Below, piece by piece: positions 1 through 13,018 of a DNA stretch of 64,000 nucleotides (positions within the stretch are counted from its first letter, which is position 1; every line of letters starts with the position of its first letter). Origin of the DNA: Ramlibacter monticola. GTDB lineage: Bacteria; Pseudomonadota; Gammaproteobacteria; Burkholderiales; Burkholderiaceae_C. The stretch covers positions 61,587 through 125,586 of the forward strand of contig NZ_JAEQNE010000011.1 in NCBI RefSeq assembly GCF_016722785.1, read 5' to 3'. The position numbers were made by a program, and so were the translations under genes. The notes beneath the pieces are model-generated. The model had not been told where the DNA came from. It saw only the letters and a program-made list of their open reading frames with translations, and did not search any database.

Positions 1-570
1 GAAGGCGACGCTGGCCATGCGGCCCTTGTGCTGCTCGCGCGGGCCGTAGACGTTGAAGTAGCGGAAGCCCACCACCTGGCGTTTCACGCGCTTGAAGTCC
101 GTGCCGCACTCGCGCCGCATCCGCTGGTCGAACAGCAGCTTGCTATAGCCGTACACGTTCAGCGGCCGCTCGAACTCCGGCGTCTCGCGGAAGGTGTCGG
201 AGCCGCCGTACACCGCGGCCGACGACGCGTACAGCAGGCGCGTGCCGCGCTGCTGGCAGGACTCGAACAGCGAGCAGGACACGCCGTAGTTGTTGTCCAT
301 CATGTACTTGCCGTCCTGCTCCATCGTGTCGCTGCAGGCGCCCTCGTGGAACACCGCGTCGACCTTGCCGAAGCCGCCGTCGGCGAAGATGGAATAGAAC
401 TCGTCGGCGTCGATGTAGTCCTCGATCTTCAGGTCCGCCAGGTTGCGGAACTTGTCGCCCTGGGTCAGGTCGTCGACCGCGACGATGTCGTCGATCCCCC
501 GCGCATTCAGGCCCTTGACGATATTGCTGCCGATGAACCCGGCGGCTCCGGTGACGACGACGCGTGTCAT
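1..570 (-). CDS. hldD: ADP-L-glycero-D-manno-heptose 6-epimerase (partial, C-terminus outside window)
   Basis: Last step of ADP-heptose synthesis for the LPS inner core: epimerises ADP-D-glycero-D-manno-heptose to the L-glycero form in the cytosol. The visible 190 residues begin MTRVVVTGAAGFIGSN, an NAD(P)-binding Rossmann motif (GxxGxxG) of the extended SDR family. They continue with the HldD-type GACSDT stretch near residue 77 and a YGYSKLLFD segment carrying the catalytic Tyr-x3-Lys near residue 140. The ATG overlaps the stop of the upstream kinase gene in an ATGA junction, so the two heptose genes are translationally coupled. The gene runs off the left edge, so roughly the last 40% is not seen. 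Confidence 0.95.
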   Translation of the reverse strand, partial: MTRVVVTGAAGFIGSNIVKGLNARGIDDIVAVDDLTQGDKFRNLADLKIEDYIDADEFYSIFADGGFGKVDAVFHEGACSDTMEQDGKYMMDNNYGVSCSLFESCQQRGTRLLYASSAAVYGGSDTFRETPEFERPLNVYGYSKLLFDQRMRRECGTDFKRVKRQVVGFRYFNVYGPREQHKGRMASVAF

Positions 571-1499
571 TGGAACAACTCCTCGTAGGAAACGGTTGCG
601 GTGCCGAACTTGCCCACCACGATGCCGCCGGCCCGGTTGGCGATCGGCACGGCCTCGCGCAGCGGCACGCCCGCGGCCACCATGGTGGCCAGCGTCGCGA
701 TGACCGTGTCGCCGGCGCCGGTGACGTCGAACACCTCGCGCGCCTGCGCCTTGACGGTGAATTCGCCCTGCTCGTCGAACAGGGTCATGCCTTCCTCGCT
801 GCGCGTGAGCAGCAGCGCCTGCAGGCCGAGCTCCTCGCGCAGCCGGTGGGCGCGCTTCTTCAGGTCGTCCTCGCCGTGCCAGCGCCCGACCACGTCCTGC
901 AGTTCGGCGCGGTTGGGCGTGATGATGCTGGCGCCGCGGTAGCGGCCGTAGTCGGAGCCCTTGGGGTCGACCAGCACCGGCCTGTCCGCGGCGCGGGCGC
1001 TTTCGATCATCGCCGGGATGTGGGCCAGCCCGCCCTTGCCGTAGTCGGAGAACAGGATCGCGTCCTGCTGCGACAGGAGCTCGGCGAAGGCCTCGGACTG
1101 CATGGCCAGCACCTCGTGGTCCGGCTCGTTCTCGAAGTCCATCCGCAGCAGCTGCTGCTGGCGGCCGATCACGCGCAGCTTGACCGTGGTGCGCAGGCCG
1201 GGGTCGCGCTTCAGGTGGGTCCGGATGCCGGTGCGCGTGAGCAGCGACTCGAGCCGGTGGCCGGGCTCGTCGTCGCCGACGACGCCCAGGAAGCTCGCCT
1301 GCGCCCCGAGGGTGCTGACGTTGTAGGCCACGTTGGCGGCGGCGCCGATGCGCTCCTCCTCGCGCGAGACCTTGACGACGGGGACGGGCGCTTCGGGGGA
1401 GATGCGCTCCACCGCCCCGTGCCAGTAGCGGTCGAGCATGGCGTCGCCCACCACCAGCACGCGGGCCTTCGCGATGCGTTGCTTGCCTGGATTGTTCAT
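567..1499 (-). CDS. hldA: D-glycero-beta-D-manno-heptose-7-phosphate kinase
   Basis: Phosphorylates heptose-7-phosphate at C1 in the ADP-heptose pathway. The 310-residue protein is a PfkB/ribokinase-fold enzyme: it has the N-terminal VLVVGDAMLDRYW motif, a GAAANVAYN sugar-binding stretch near residue 55 and the C-terminal signature VTGAGDTVIA with the catalytic Asp. Only the kinase domain is present. The nucleotidyltransferase domain found fused to it in E. coli HldE is missing, so a separate hldC-type gene is expected elsewhere, as in other Burkholderiales. The ATG at 1499 gives the usual family length. A longer open frame continues upstream but leaves the conserved region. Confidence 0.93.
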   Translation of the reverse strand: MNNPGKQRIAKARVLVVGDAMLDRYWHGAVERISPEAPVPVVKVSREEERIGAAANVAYNVSTLGAQASFLGVVGDDEPGHRLESLLTRTGIRTHLKRDPGLRTTVKLRVIGRQQQLLRMDFENEPDHEVLAMQSEAFAELLSQQDAILFSDYGKGGLAHIPAMIESARAADRPVLVDPKGSDYGRYRGASIITPNRAELQDVVGRWHGEDDLKKRAHRLREELGLQALLLTRSEEGMTLFDEQGEFTVKAQAREVFDVTGAGDTVIATLATMVAAGVPLREAVPIANRAGGIVVGKFGTATVSYEELFQ

Positions 1500-1592
1500 A
1501 CCTTCACCATGTGTTCCGGGGCACCGCCTGCGAATGCGTGCGGCCGAACCGCGTGCCACCGCGGGACCGGCTTCGCCGGGCCGCTGGTGGCG

Positions 1593-1623
1593 CCCCCTCG
1601 AGGGGGAGGCGGCCGCAGGCCGC
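1593..1623. repeat. Palindromic intergenic element between lapB and hldA
   Basis: The 136-base spacer between lapB and hldA carries a perfect 14-base palindrome (CCCCCTCGAGGGGG, 1593-1606) followed at once by a second hairpin (GCGGCC-GCA-GGCCGC, 1609-1623). This resembles the short palindromic extragenic sequences that I recall as scattered through Comamonadaceae genomes. There is no poly-T tail, so it is not a canonical terminator for lapB. Family membership is from memory of similar sequences and was not searched. Confidence 0.5.
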
Positions 1624-1635
1624 TTCGGGGGGGAG

Positions 1636-2769
1636 TCATAACTCCTCGACCCGTCGGGGAGGGTAGCTGTCCCAGGCCTGGCAGCCGGGGCATTGCCAGA
1701 AATACTGCTTCGATTCGAAACCGCAGGCCGCGCAGCGGTAGCGCGTGAGCGGCTTCGCGGCGTGGTCCAGCGCGCGCTGGACGTCGGGATGGAACTGCTC
1801 GTGCTCCAGCTTCTCGCCGGCGATCCAGCGGGAGGCTGCCACCAGCGAGGGTTCGCGCTGCACGTGGCGCACGTACCACTCGCGGGCCGCCTGCGGATTG
1901 CCCTCCAGCGACGCGATGGCGTCCAGCACGTCCAGCGAGGGCGACTGCGCGTAGCTTTCCTGCAGGATCTCCGCGGCTTCCCGGTGCCGGCCGCAGGCCA
2001 GCGCCGCCTCGGCGAGGGGCTTGGCGAGCAGGGCCATCGCGCTCGGCACCTCCGCGGCCAGGTCGCGCAGCAGCGAAAACGCTTCATGCGCGTCGCCGGC
2101 GCGGCGGCGCAGCGCGGCCAGTTCGATGCGTGGGCGCGGGGCGCGAGGCGCGATGGCCCTGGCCTTCTGCAGCAGCTGCTCGGCTTCGGCCGGCGCCGCG
2201 CTGGCGGCCATCTCGCACAGGAAGTGCGCCTGGCGGGCGCCGAACTGGCCGGGGCCGCCGGCGTCGAGCTTGCGCGCGATCTCGCCGGCCTGCGCCCAGT
2301 CGCGCGAGCGCTCGTAGATCGCCAGCAGGGCGAGCCGCGCCTGCTCCTCGTAGGCGGTGCCCTCCAGCTTGCGCAGGGCCTCCTCGGCGCGATCGAGCAG
2401 GCCGGCCTTCAGGAAGTCGAGGGCCAGGGCGTGCTGGGCCCGATGCCGGTCGGCGCGGCTGAGGTCGGCGCGGGAGATCAGGTGCTCGTGCACCCGCACC
2501 GCGCGCTCGTACTCGCCGCGGCGGCGGAACAGGTTGCCGAGCGCGAAGTGCAGCTCCGAGGTGTCCGGGTCGTTCTGCACCGCCTCGATGAAGGCGTCGA
2601 TGGCCTGGTCCTGCTGCTCGTTGAGCAGGAAGTTGAGGCCGCGGAAGTAGGCCTTGGGCGCGAGGCGGTTCTCGATGCGCAGCTGCCGCAGGTCGAAGCG
2701 CGAGGCCAGCCAGCCCAGCACGAAGGCGATGGGCAGGCCCCACAGCAGCCAGGTCAGGTCAAAGTCCAT
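1636..2769 (-). CDS. lapB: Lipopolysaccharide assembly protein LapB (YciM)
   Basis: Inner-membrane-anchored TPR protein. In E. coli it works with FtsH to control LpxC and so LPS synthesis. The 377-residue product has one N-terminal membrane helix (about residues 4-21, with a WLLWGLPIAFVLGW core), a long array of TPR-like helix pairs (about 40-320) and a C-terminal rubredoxin-like zinc knuckle with two CxxC pairs (CAACGFES and CPGCQAW, about 350-370). Its ATG lies inside the end of lapA (11-base overlap) without a clear ribosome binding site, so coupled translation is likely. Placement directly upstream of hldA and hldD joins LPS quality control to heptose synthesis. Confidence 0.95.
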   Translation of the reverse strand: MDFDLTWLLWGLPIAFVLGWLASRFDLRQLRIENRLAPKAYFRGLNFLLNEQQDQAIDAFIEAVQNDPDTSELHFALGNLFRRRGEYERAVRVHEHLISRADLSRADRHRAQHALALDFLKAGLLDRAEEALRKLEGTAYEEQARLALLAIYERSRDWAQAGEIARKLDAGGPGQFGARQAHFLCEMAASAAPAEAEQLLQKARAIAPRAPRPRIELAALRRRAGDAHEAFSLLRDLAAEVPSAMALLAKPLAEAALACGRHREAAEILQESYAQSPSLDVLDAIASLEGNPQAAREWYVRHVQREPSLVAASRWIAGEKLEHEQFHPDVQRALDHAAKPLTRYRCAACGFESKQYFWQCPGCQAWDSYPPRRVEEL

Positions 2770-3052
2770 GCGTGGGGGGCGTGCCCTGTCCGATCAGCGT
2801 GCTGGGCGCGGCCTGCGTCTCCGGCGGCATGCCGCGGGCGACCGCCTTGCGGTGCCTCCACCAGCGCGGCACCATGCCGATCGCGCCGATCACCAGGCCG
2901 GCCGCGAACGCCGCCAGCACCACCAGCACCAGCGGTGCCGTCCACCGCGTGCCGAAGAAGAAGTGCACGGTGACGTCCTGCTGGTTGTTCAGCGCGAAGG
3001 CGAACAGGGTAAAAAAAATGGCTGCCTTCAGCAGCCAAGCTATGTATTTCAT
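2759..3052 (-). CDS. lapA: LapA-domain inner membrane protein
   Basis: Small membrane protein of the LapA (YciS/DUF1049) family, the partner of LapB in LPS assembly. The 97 residues hold two hydrophobic helices (about 3-22 and 38-62) separated by the family's NNQQDVTVHF-type segment, then a basic cytoplasmic tail. The ATG at 3052 is preceded by a good AGGAG site. It overlaps lapB by 11 bases and lies 30 bases after ihfB, matching the common ihfB-lapA-lapB order. Confidence 0.92.
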   Translation of the reverse strand: MKYIAWLLKAAIFFTLFAFALNNQQDVTVHFFFGTRWTAPLVLVVLAAFAAGLVIGAIGMVPRWWRHRKAVARGMPPETQAAPSTLIGQGTPPTHGL

Positions 3053-3082
3053 TCGGCTCCTAGGGGTGCGCCGAATTCTAGG

Positions 3083-3388
3083 TCAGCGCCCGGACTCCAT
3101 TTCCTGGGTCCGCTGGTCCACCGCCTCGCGCAGCGCCTTCCCGGGCTTGAAGTGCGGGACGCGCTTCTCCGGGATGTGCACGCTCTCGCCCGAACGGGGG
3201 TTGCGGCCCATGCGGGGCGGACGGCGGTTGATCGAGAAGCTGCCGAAGCCGCGGATCTCGATGCGGTGGCCGCGCACCAGCGCTTCGCTCATCGCGTCCA
3301 GGATGGTCTTGACGGCGTATTCCGCGTCGCGATGGGTCAGCTGGCTGAATCGGGAGGCCAGTTCTTCTACGAGGTCGCTACGGGTCAT
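3083..3388 (-). CDS. ihfB: Integration host factor beta subunit
   Basis: DNA-bending HU/IHF-family protein that pairs with IhfA to bend DNA at promoters, replication origins and recombination sites. The 101-residue product starts MTRSDLVEELA and has the family's beta-arm segment GFGSFSINRRPPRMGRNP with the minor-groove Pro (about residues 47-65), followed by the terminal helix. The ATG at 3388 was chosen because it gives the standard IHF-beta length. The open frame upstream (to 3415) is not conserved. No Shine-Dalgarno sequence precedes it. Instead a 9-bp hairpin fills the space after rpsA. Confidence 0.96.
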   Translation of the reverse strand: MTRSDLVEELASRFSQLTHRDAEYAVKTILDAMSEALVRGHRIEIRGFGSFSINRRPPRMGRNPRSGESVHIPEKRVPHFKPGKALREAVDQRTQEMESGR

Positions 3389-3396
3389 CAGAAGGA

Positions 3397-3420
3397 CAAG
3401 GGTGGCGCGAACCACCCTTG
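3397..3420 (-). promoter_or_regulatory. Perfect 9-bp hairpin in the rpsA-ihfB spacer
   Basis: CAAGGGTGG (3397-3405) and its exact complement CCACCCTTG (3412-3420) flank a six-base loop between the rpsA stop and the ihfB start. On the transcribed minus strand it is followed by CTTCTG rather than a run of T. It is therefore better read as an attenuator, processing site or mRNA-stabilising stem than a full intrinsic terminator. It also lies where an ihfB ribosome binding site would be expected. Confidence 0.55.
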
Positions 3421-3430
3421 CTTTCTCCGT

Positions 3431-5119
3431 TTAGGAACGGTCCTGGTTGTCCAGCTTGGCGCGCAGGAGCGCGCCGAGGCTGGTCGTGCCGGCCTGCTCG
3501 CGGGCGGACTGCTGCGACAGCTGCGCCATCGCGCCCTGCTCGTCGATCATGTCCTTCTGGCGGATCGACAGCTGGATGTTGCGGGTCTTGCGGTCGATGT
3601 TGGTGATCACGGCCGTGACTTCGTCGCCTTCCTTCAGCACGTTGCGCGCGTCTTCCACGCGGTCGCGGCTGATTTCGGAGGCACGCAGGTAGCCCATGAT
3701 GTCGTTGCCCAGGTCGATCTCGGCGCCCTTCGGGTCCACCGTCCTGACCTTGCCCGACACCGAGGAGCCCTTGTCGTGCACCGAGGTGAAGGTGGCGAAC
3801 GGGTCGCCATCGAGCTGCTTGATGCCCAGGGAGATGCGCTCGCGGTCGACGTCCACGCCCAGCACGATCGCCTCGACTTCCTGGCCCTTCTTGTAGTTGC
3901 GCACGGCCTGCTCGCCGGGCTCGTTCCAGGACAGGTCGGACAGGTGCACCAGGCCGTCGATGCCGGCCGCCAGGCCGACGAACACGCCGAAGTCGGTGAT
4001 CGACTTGATCGGGCCCTTGACGCGGTCGCCGCGCTTGGTGTTCTGCGCGAATTCCTGCCAGGGGTTGGCCTTGCACTGCTTCATGCCCAGGGAGATGCGA
4101 CGCTTGTCTTCGTCGATCTCGAGGACCATGACTTCGACTTCGTCACCCAGGGACACGACCTTGGACGGGGCCACGTTCTTGTTGGTCCAGTCCATCTCGG
4201 AGACGTGCACCAGGCCTTCGATGCCGGGCTCGAGCTCGACGAACGCGCCGTAGTCGGCGATGTTCGTGATCTTGCCGAACATGCGGGTGCCGTTGGGGTA
4301 GCGGCGCGAAACGCCCATCCACGGGTCGTCGCCCATCTGCTTCAGGCCCAGCGACACGCGGTTCTTCTCGGTGTCGAACTTGAGGATCTTGGCGGTGATT
4401 TCCTGGCCGGCGGTGACCACCTCGGACGGGTGGCGGACACGGCGCCAGGCCATGTCGGTGATGTGCAGCAGGCCGTCGATGCCGCCGAGGTCGACGAACG
4501 CGCCGTACTCGGTGATGTTCTTGACCACGCCGCGGACGATGGAGCCTTCCTTCAGGGTTTCCATCAGCTTGGCGCGCTCTTCGCCCATGGACGCTTCGAC
4601 CACGGCGCGGCGCGACAGCACCACGTTGTTGCGCTTGCGGTCCAGCTTGATGACCTTGAACTCCATCGTCTTGTTTTCGTACGGAGTCAGGTCCTTGATC
4701 GGGCGGGTGTCGATCAGCGAGCCGGGCAGGAAGGCGCGGATGCCGTTGACCAGCACGGTCAGGCCGCCCTTGACCTTGCCGGTCGTGGTGCCGGTGACGA
4801 AGTCGCCGGACTCGAGCGCCTTCTCCAGGCTCATCCAGGAGGCCAGGCGCTTGGCCTTGTCGCGCGACAGGATCGTGTCGCCGTAGCCGTTCTCGAGAGC
4901 GTCGATGGCCACGGAGACGAAATCGCCTTCCTGGACTTCGACTTCGCCCGTGTCGTTCTTGAATTCGTCGATCGGGATGTAGGCCTCGGACTTGAGGCCG
5001 GCATTCACCACGACGAAGTTGTGCTCCACGCGGACCACTTCAGCGGTGATGACTTCGCCCGCGCGCATTTCGGAGCGCTGCAACGATTCCTGGAACAACT
5101 CGGCAAAAGATTCAGACAT
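3431..5119 (-). CDS. rpsA: 30S ribosomal protein S1
   Basis: Binds mRNA and helps its loading on the 30S subunit. The 562-residue product has the usual six OB-fold S1 repeats. Typical repeat cores are visible (for example GAFVDLGGIDGLLHITDMAW, then GAFVELEPGIEGLVHVSEMDW and GVFVGLAAGIDGLVHLSDLSW). The ATG at 5119 starts MSESFAELFQESLQ, the standard N-terminus. An upstream in-frame extension to 5167 is not conserved. The start lacks a Shine-Dalgarno sequence (CCCGCAAACCTC before the ATG). This is also known for E. coli rpsA, where S1 represses its own translation. It follows cmk, the usual order. Confidence 0.97.
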   Translation of the reverse strand: MSESFAELFQESLQRSEMRAGEVITAEVVRVEHNFVVVNAGLKSEAYIPIDEFKNDTGEVEVQEGDFVSVAIDALENGYGDTILSRDKAKRLASWMSLEKALESGDFVTGTTTGKVKGGLTVLVNGIRAFLPGSLIDTRPIKDLTPYENKTMEFKVIKLDRKRNNVVLSRRAVVEASMGEERAKLMETLKEGSIVRGVVKNITEYGAFVDLGGIDGLLHITDMAWRRVRHPSEVVTAGQEITAKILKFDTEKNRVSLGLKQMGDDPWMGVSRRYPNGTRMFGKITNIADYGAFVELEPGIEGLVHVSEMDWTNKNVAPSKVVSLGDEVEVMVLEIDEDKRRISLGMKQCKANPWQEFAQNTKRGDRVKGPIKSITDFGVFVGLAAGIDGLVHLSDLSWNEPGEQAVRNYKKGQEVEAIVLGVDVDRERISLGIKQLDGDPFATFTSVHDKGSSVSGKVRTVDPKGAEIDLGNDIMGYLRASEISRDRVEDARNVLKEGDEVTAVITNIDRKTRNIQLSIRQKDMIDEQGAMAQLSQQSAREQAGTTSLGALLRAKLDNQDRS

Positions 5120-5209
5120 GAGGTTTGCGGGCAGAACCCGCGGGGTTGGGTTGTCGATCCCCGTCACCGGTGCGCTGCTGCGCGGAGGGAGTGCCGGGGG
5201 CCTGTCGTG

Positions 5210-7225
<2,016 letters not shown>

Positions 7226-7236
7226 GGCGGCCTACT

Positions 7237-8115
7237 TTACTTCTTGCGGCCCATGTGCCATTGCGCGCGGGCCTGGCTGGCGAGGGCGATCATTTCTTCC
7301 AGCTTCTCGCCGTTGCCTTCCTCGGCGAGCTGCAGCATGTTCAGCAGGCTGCGCTGGAACATCTTGGCCTGCTCCACCAGCTCCACCCGGTTGGACAGCA
7401 GGATGTCGCGCCAGACCTTCGGGTCGCTCGCCGCGATGCGGGTGAAATCGCGGAAGCCCGGGCCGCCGAGGCCCAGGAAATCCTTGCCGTGCGGCTGGTT
7501 GCCGATGGCGTTCATCAGCGCGAAGGCGAGTACGTGGGGCAGGTGGCTCACGGCGGCGAAGGCCGCGTCGTGCGAGTCCGGCGACATCTGCTGCACGTGG
7601 CAGCCGAGCGCTTCCCACAGGGTCTGCGCGCGCTTGAGGTGGCCCGTCTGCGTCTTCTCGATCGGCGTCAGGATCACCTGCTTGCCGTGGTACAGGTCGG
7701 CATCCGCATGCTCGACGCCCGAGAGCTCCTTGCCCGCGATCGGATGCGCGGGCACGAAGGAGCCGACATGGTCGCGCAGCACGCGCCGCGATGCTTCGAC
7801 CACGTCGCGCTTGGTCGAGCCCACGTCCATGATCAGCATGCTGGAGGTGACCAGGTGGCGGATCGCCTTGAAGGTCGCCTCGGTGGCGGCGACCGGCACC
7901 GCCAGCAGCACGATGTCCGCGCCGGAGACGGCCAGCAGCGCCGAGGGCGCCTCGACGTCGATCACGCCCATCCTGCGGGCCTGCTCGGTGGTGGAAGGCG
8001 ACTTGCTGTAGCCCACCACGCGCTTCACCAGGCCGGCGCGCTTCATGGCCAGGGCGAACGAGCCGCCCATCATGCCGCAACCGATCAATCCCAGTTGTTC
8101 GAACATCGCTGGCAT
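7237..8115 (-). CDS. tyrA: Prephenate dehydrogenase
   Basis: Oxidatively decarboxylates prephenate to 4-hydroxyphenylpyruvate for tyrosine. The 292-residue protein has an N-terminal NAD(P) Rossmann motif (GLIGCGMMGGS) and the TyrA signature segments DVGSTKRDVV (about 120) and PAHPIAGKE (about 142) with the conserved His. No chorismate mutase or ACT domain is fused. The start at 8115 was preferred over an ATG nine bases downstream because GAGAAG lies six bases before it. It sits 12 bases after pheA and 11 before aroA, so the aromatic amino acid genes form one transcript. Confidence 0.94.
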   Translation of the reverse strand: MPAMFEQLGLIGCGMMGGSFALAMKRAGLVKRVVGYSKSPSTTEQARRMGVIDVEAPSALLAVSGADIVLLAVPVAATEATFKAIRHLVTSSMLIMDVGSTKRDVVEASRRVLRDHVGSFVPAHPIAGKELSGVEHADADLYHGKQVILTPIEKTQTGHLKRAQTLWEALGCHVQQMSPDSHDAAFAAVSHLPHVLAFALMNAIGNQPHGKDFLGLGGPGFRDFTRIAASDPKVWRDILLSNRVELVEQAKMFQRSLLNMLQLAEEGNGEKLEEMIALASQARAQWHMGRKK

Positions 8116-8127
8116 GCGTTCTTCTCG

Positions 8128-9210
8128 TTATTCGCCGACGGGGTAGGTCCCGAGCACCTTGTAGAAGGCGCACAGGGCCTGCAGGTCCTTCAGCGCCGCC
8201 GCCACGTGCGGCTGCGCGGGGTGGCCCTGCAGGTCGATGTAGAAAAAGTATTCCCACTGGCCCGAGCGGGCCGGCCGGGATTCGAATCGCGTCATCGACA
8301 CGCCGTGGTTCTTCAAGGGCACCAGCAGGTCGTGCACCGCGCCGGGGCGGTTGGGCACCGAGACGATCAGGCTCACGCAGTCCTTGCCCGAGGCTTCCGG
8401 CGCCGACAGCGTCTGCGGCAGGCAGATCACGGCGAAGCGGGTGCGGTTGAAGGCGTCGTCCTGGATCGCGTGGGCGGCGATGTGCAGCCCGAATTCGGTG
8501 GCCGCGCGCTCGCTGGCGATGGCGGCCCACTGCGGGTGCGTGGCGGCGAGGCGGGCACCCTCGGCGTTGCTGGAGACGGCGCGGCGCTCGGCCTCGGGCA
8601 GGTGCTCGTTGAGCCAGCCCTGGCACTGCGCGAGGGCCTGCGGATGCGCCAGCACCACCTCGACGCCCTCCATCGTCTTTTCCTTGCGCAGCAGGTTGTG
8701 GCGCACCAGCAGGCTGGTCTCGCCCACGATGTGCAGCGGCGTGGCGAGGAACAGGTCGAGCGAGCGGGCGATGACGCCCTCGGTGGAGTTCTCCACCGGC
8801 ACCACGCCGTATTCGGCGGTACCGGCCGCGGTGGCGCGGAACACCTCGTCGATGCTGACGCTGGGGATCTTCTCGATGCTGGAGCCGAAGAACTGGATCG
8901 CGGCCTGCTCGCTGAAGGTGCCGTAGGGGCCCAGGAAGGCGACGCGCTGCGGCGCTTCCAGCGCCCGGCAGGCGGACATGATCTCGCGCCAGATGTGGGC
9001 GATGTTGTCCTCGCGCAGCGGCCCGGTGTTGGCGCCCTGCAGGCCGTTGATGACCTGGGCCTCGCGCTCGGGGCGGAACACCGGCGAACCTTCGGCGCGC
9101 TTCAGCTCGCCGACCTCGTTGGCCAGGGCGGCGCGGCGGTTCAGCAGTTCCAGGAGTTCGCGGTCGACCTGGTCGATGCCGTGGCGGAGCTCGGTCAGCG
9201 TTTTGGGCAT
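8128..9210 (-). CDS. pheA: Bifunctional chorismate mutase / prephenate dehydratase (P-protein)
   Basis: Converts chorismate to prephenate and on to phenylpyruvate for phenylalanine. Of 360 residues, the first 90 or so form an AroQ-type chorismate mutase helical domain (LRHGIDQVDRELLELLNRR). Residues about 95-275 form the dehydratase domain starting FLGPYGTFSEQAA, with the catalytic TRF motif in FNRTRFAVIC. A C-terminal ACT domain contains the ESRP phenylalanine-binding motif (RFESRPARSG). The ATG at 9210 is the only start giving the full mutase domain. Upstream is a 189-base spacer and then gyrA. serC, which usually separates the two, is missing. Confidence 0.95.
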   Translation of the reverse strand: MPKTLTELRHGIDQVDRELLELLNRRAALANEVGELKRAEGSPVFRPEREAQVINGLQGANTGPLREDNIAHIWREIMSACRALEAPQRVAFLGPYGTFSEQAAIQFFGSSIEKIPSVSIDEVFRATAAGTAEYGVVPVENSTEGVIARSLDLFLATPLHIVGETSLLVRHNLLRKEKTMEGVEVVLAHPQALAQCQGWLNEHLPEAERRAVSSNAEGARLAATHPQWAAIASERAATEFGLHIAAHAIQDDAFNRTRFAVICLPQTLSAPEASGKDCVSLIVSVPNRPGAVHDLLVPLKNHGVSMTRFESRPARSGQWEYFFYIDLQGHPAQPHVAAALKDLQALCAFYKVLGTYPVGE

Positions 9211-9399
9211 GGCGAAAGGGGCAACTATAGCGGGGTGTAACGAGACGTGATCACGGGAAAGCGGATGGCCGGTAGGGATTGGTCGTCGCCGGCCGGCTGG
9301 GGCGTCGGCGGACCGATCCTCCCCGCGTTTTACTCCCGTCCTCCCCGCGCGGGCGAGGATGCAGGGCTCCCCGCCTCACGGGAAGGACGAGATGGGGCG

Positions 9400-12033
<2,634 letters not shown>

Positions 12034-12154
12034 TGAGTGCGGCGACGCGGAGGCACGAAACCCTTCATTTTACGGGGTCGCGCGTCATGTCGCGGCTTGG
12101 CAACAGATATCCGCACATGCGGTTTTGTCCTACGAACCCCCCATGACACAGCCG

Positions 12155-12182
12155 TTGTCCCAATAAGTGCATATGGCACAAT
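12155..12182 (+). promoter_or_regulatory. Probable sigma-70 promoter of the OmpA-like gene
   Basis: TTGTCC (12155-12160) and CACAAT (12177-12182) are separated by 16 bases in the 232-base divergent spacer between gyrA and the OmpA-like gene. The predicted start leaves a leader of about 75 bases ending in a strong AAGAGGAG ribosome binding site (about 12254) before the ATG at 12266. The match to consensus is only moderate. Confidence 0.4.
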
Positions 12183-12265
12183 GACCCGGACGTAATTGGT
12201 GAATAGGTCACTGAGCACGTAGTTTTGGCGCAGCGCAGCTGCGACTTTTCCCCAAGAGGAGAATT

Positions 12266-12994
12266 ATGAAGAAACTGAACAACGTGGCGCTGTTGTTTGC
12301 CTCGTCTGCGCTGCTTGCCGGTTGCGGCATGATGACACCGACTGCGCCGGGTGCCCCCGCCGGCGGCCGCGTGATGGCTGCCGATGGCGGTACCCGCGTC
12401 GACAACTGGCAGAACGGTACCGGCGAATACGTCTGGCGCAACGGCACCAACGAACTGTGCTGGCGCGATGCCAACTGGACGCCGGCCACCGCCGCCGTCG
12501 GTTGCGACGGCGCCCTGGTCCGTGCCGCTGCCGTGGCCGCCCCGCCCCCGCCGCCGCCGCCCGCTCCCGCTCCGCAGGTGGCTCCGCCCCCGCCGCCCCC
12601 GCCGCCGCCGGCTCCGGCCCCGGCTCCTGCTGCCGCGACCAAGGTGACCTACGCGGCCGACGCCTTCTTCGACTTCGACAAGGCCGTCCTGAAGCCCGAA
12701 GGCAAGGCGAAGCTGGATGACCTGGTCGGCAAGATCCAGGGCATCAACCTGGAAGTGATCATCGCCGTGGGTCACACCGACTCCGTCGGCGGCGACGCCT
12801 ACAACCAGCGCCTGTCGGTGCGCCGCGCCGAAGCCGTGAAGGGCTACCTGGTGTCGAAGGGCATCGAGAAGAACCGCGTGTACACCGAAGGCAAGGGCGA
12901 GAAGCAGCCCGTCGCCGACAACAAGACCGCCGAAGGCCGCGCGAAGAACCGCCGCGTGGAAATCGAAGTGGTCGGCACGCGCGCTGCCCGCTGA
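12266..12994 (+). CDS. ompA: OmpA-family outer membrane lipoprotein
   Basis: Peptidoglycan-binding envelope protein. The 242 residues start with a signal peptide ending in a lipobox (LLAGC, Cys20), so the protein is probably lipid-anchored. A globular segment (about 25-85) with YVWRNGTNELCWRDANW is followed by a proline/alanine-rich linker (about 90-128) and a C-terminal OmpA-like domain (about 130-238). The domain contains the TDSVGGDAYNQRLSVRRAEAV stretch, including the Asp and Arg that contact diaminopimelate. There is no N-terminal eight-strand barrel, so it resembles Pal-like OmpA proteins more than E. coli OmpA. A strong ribosome binding site and a clean terminator suggest a highly expressed single-gene unit. 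Confidence 0.93.
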   Translation: MKKLNNVALLFASSALLAGCGMMTPTAPGAPAGGRVMAADGGTRVDNWQNGTGEYVWRNGTNELCWRDANWTPATAAVGCDGALVRAAAVAAPPPPPPPAPAPQVAPPPPPPPPPAPAPAPAAATKVTYAADAFFDFDKAVLKPEGKAKLDDLVGKIQGINLEVIIAVGHTDSVGGDAYNQRLSVRRAEAVKGYLVSKGIEKNRVYTEGKGEKQPVADNKTAEGRAKNRRVEIEVVGTRAAR

Positions 12995-13018
12995 CACTGC
13001 CGCGAAAAGCTGCACACA

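Noticed and set aside
12208..12642. Gly/Ala-rich minus-strand frame inside the OmpA-like gene
   Set aside because: Reverse reading of the proline-rich linker; no support.
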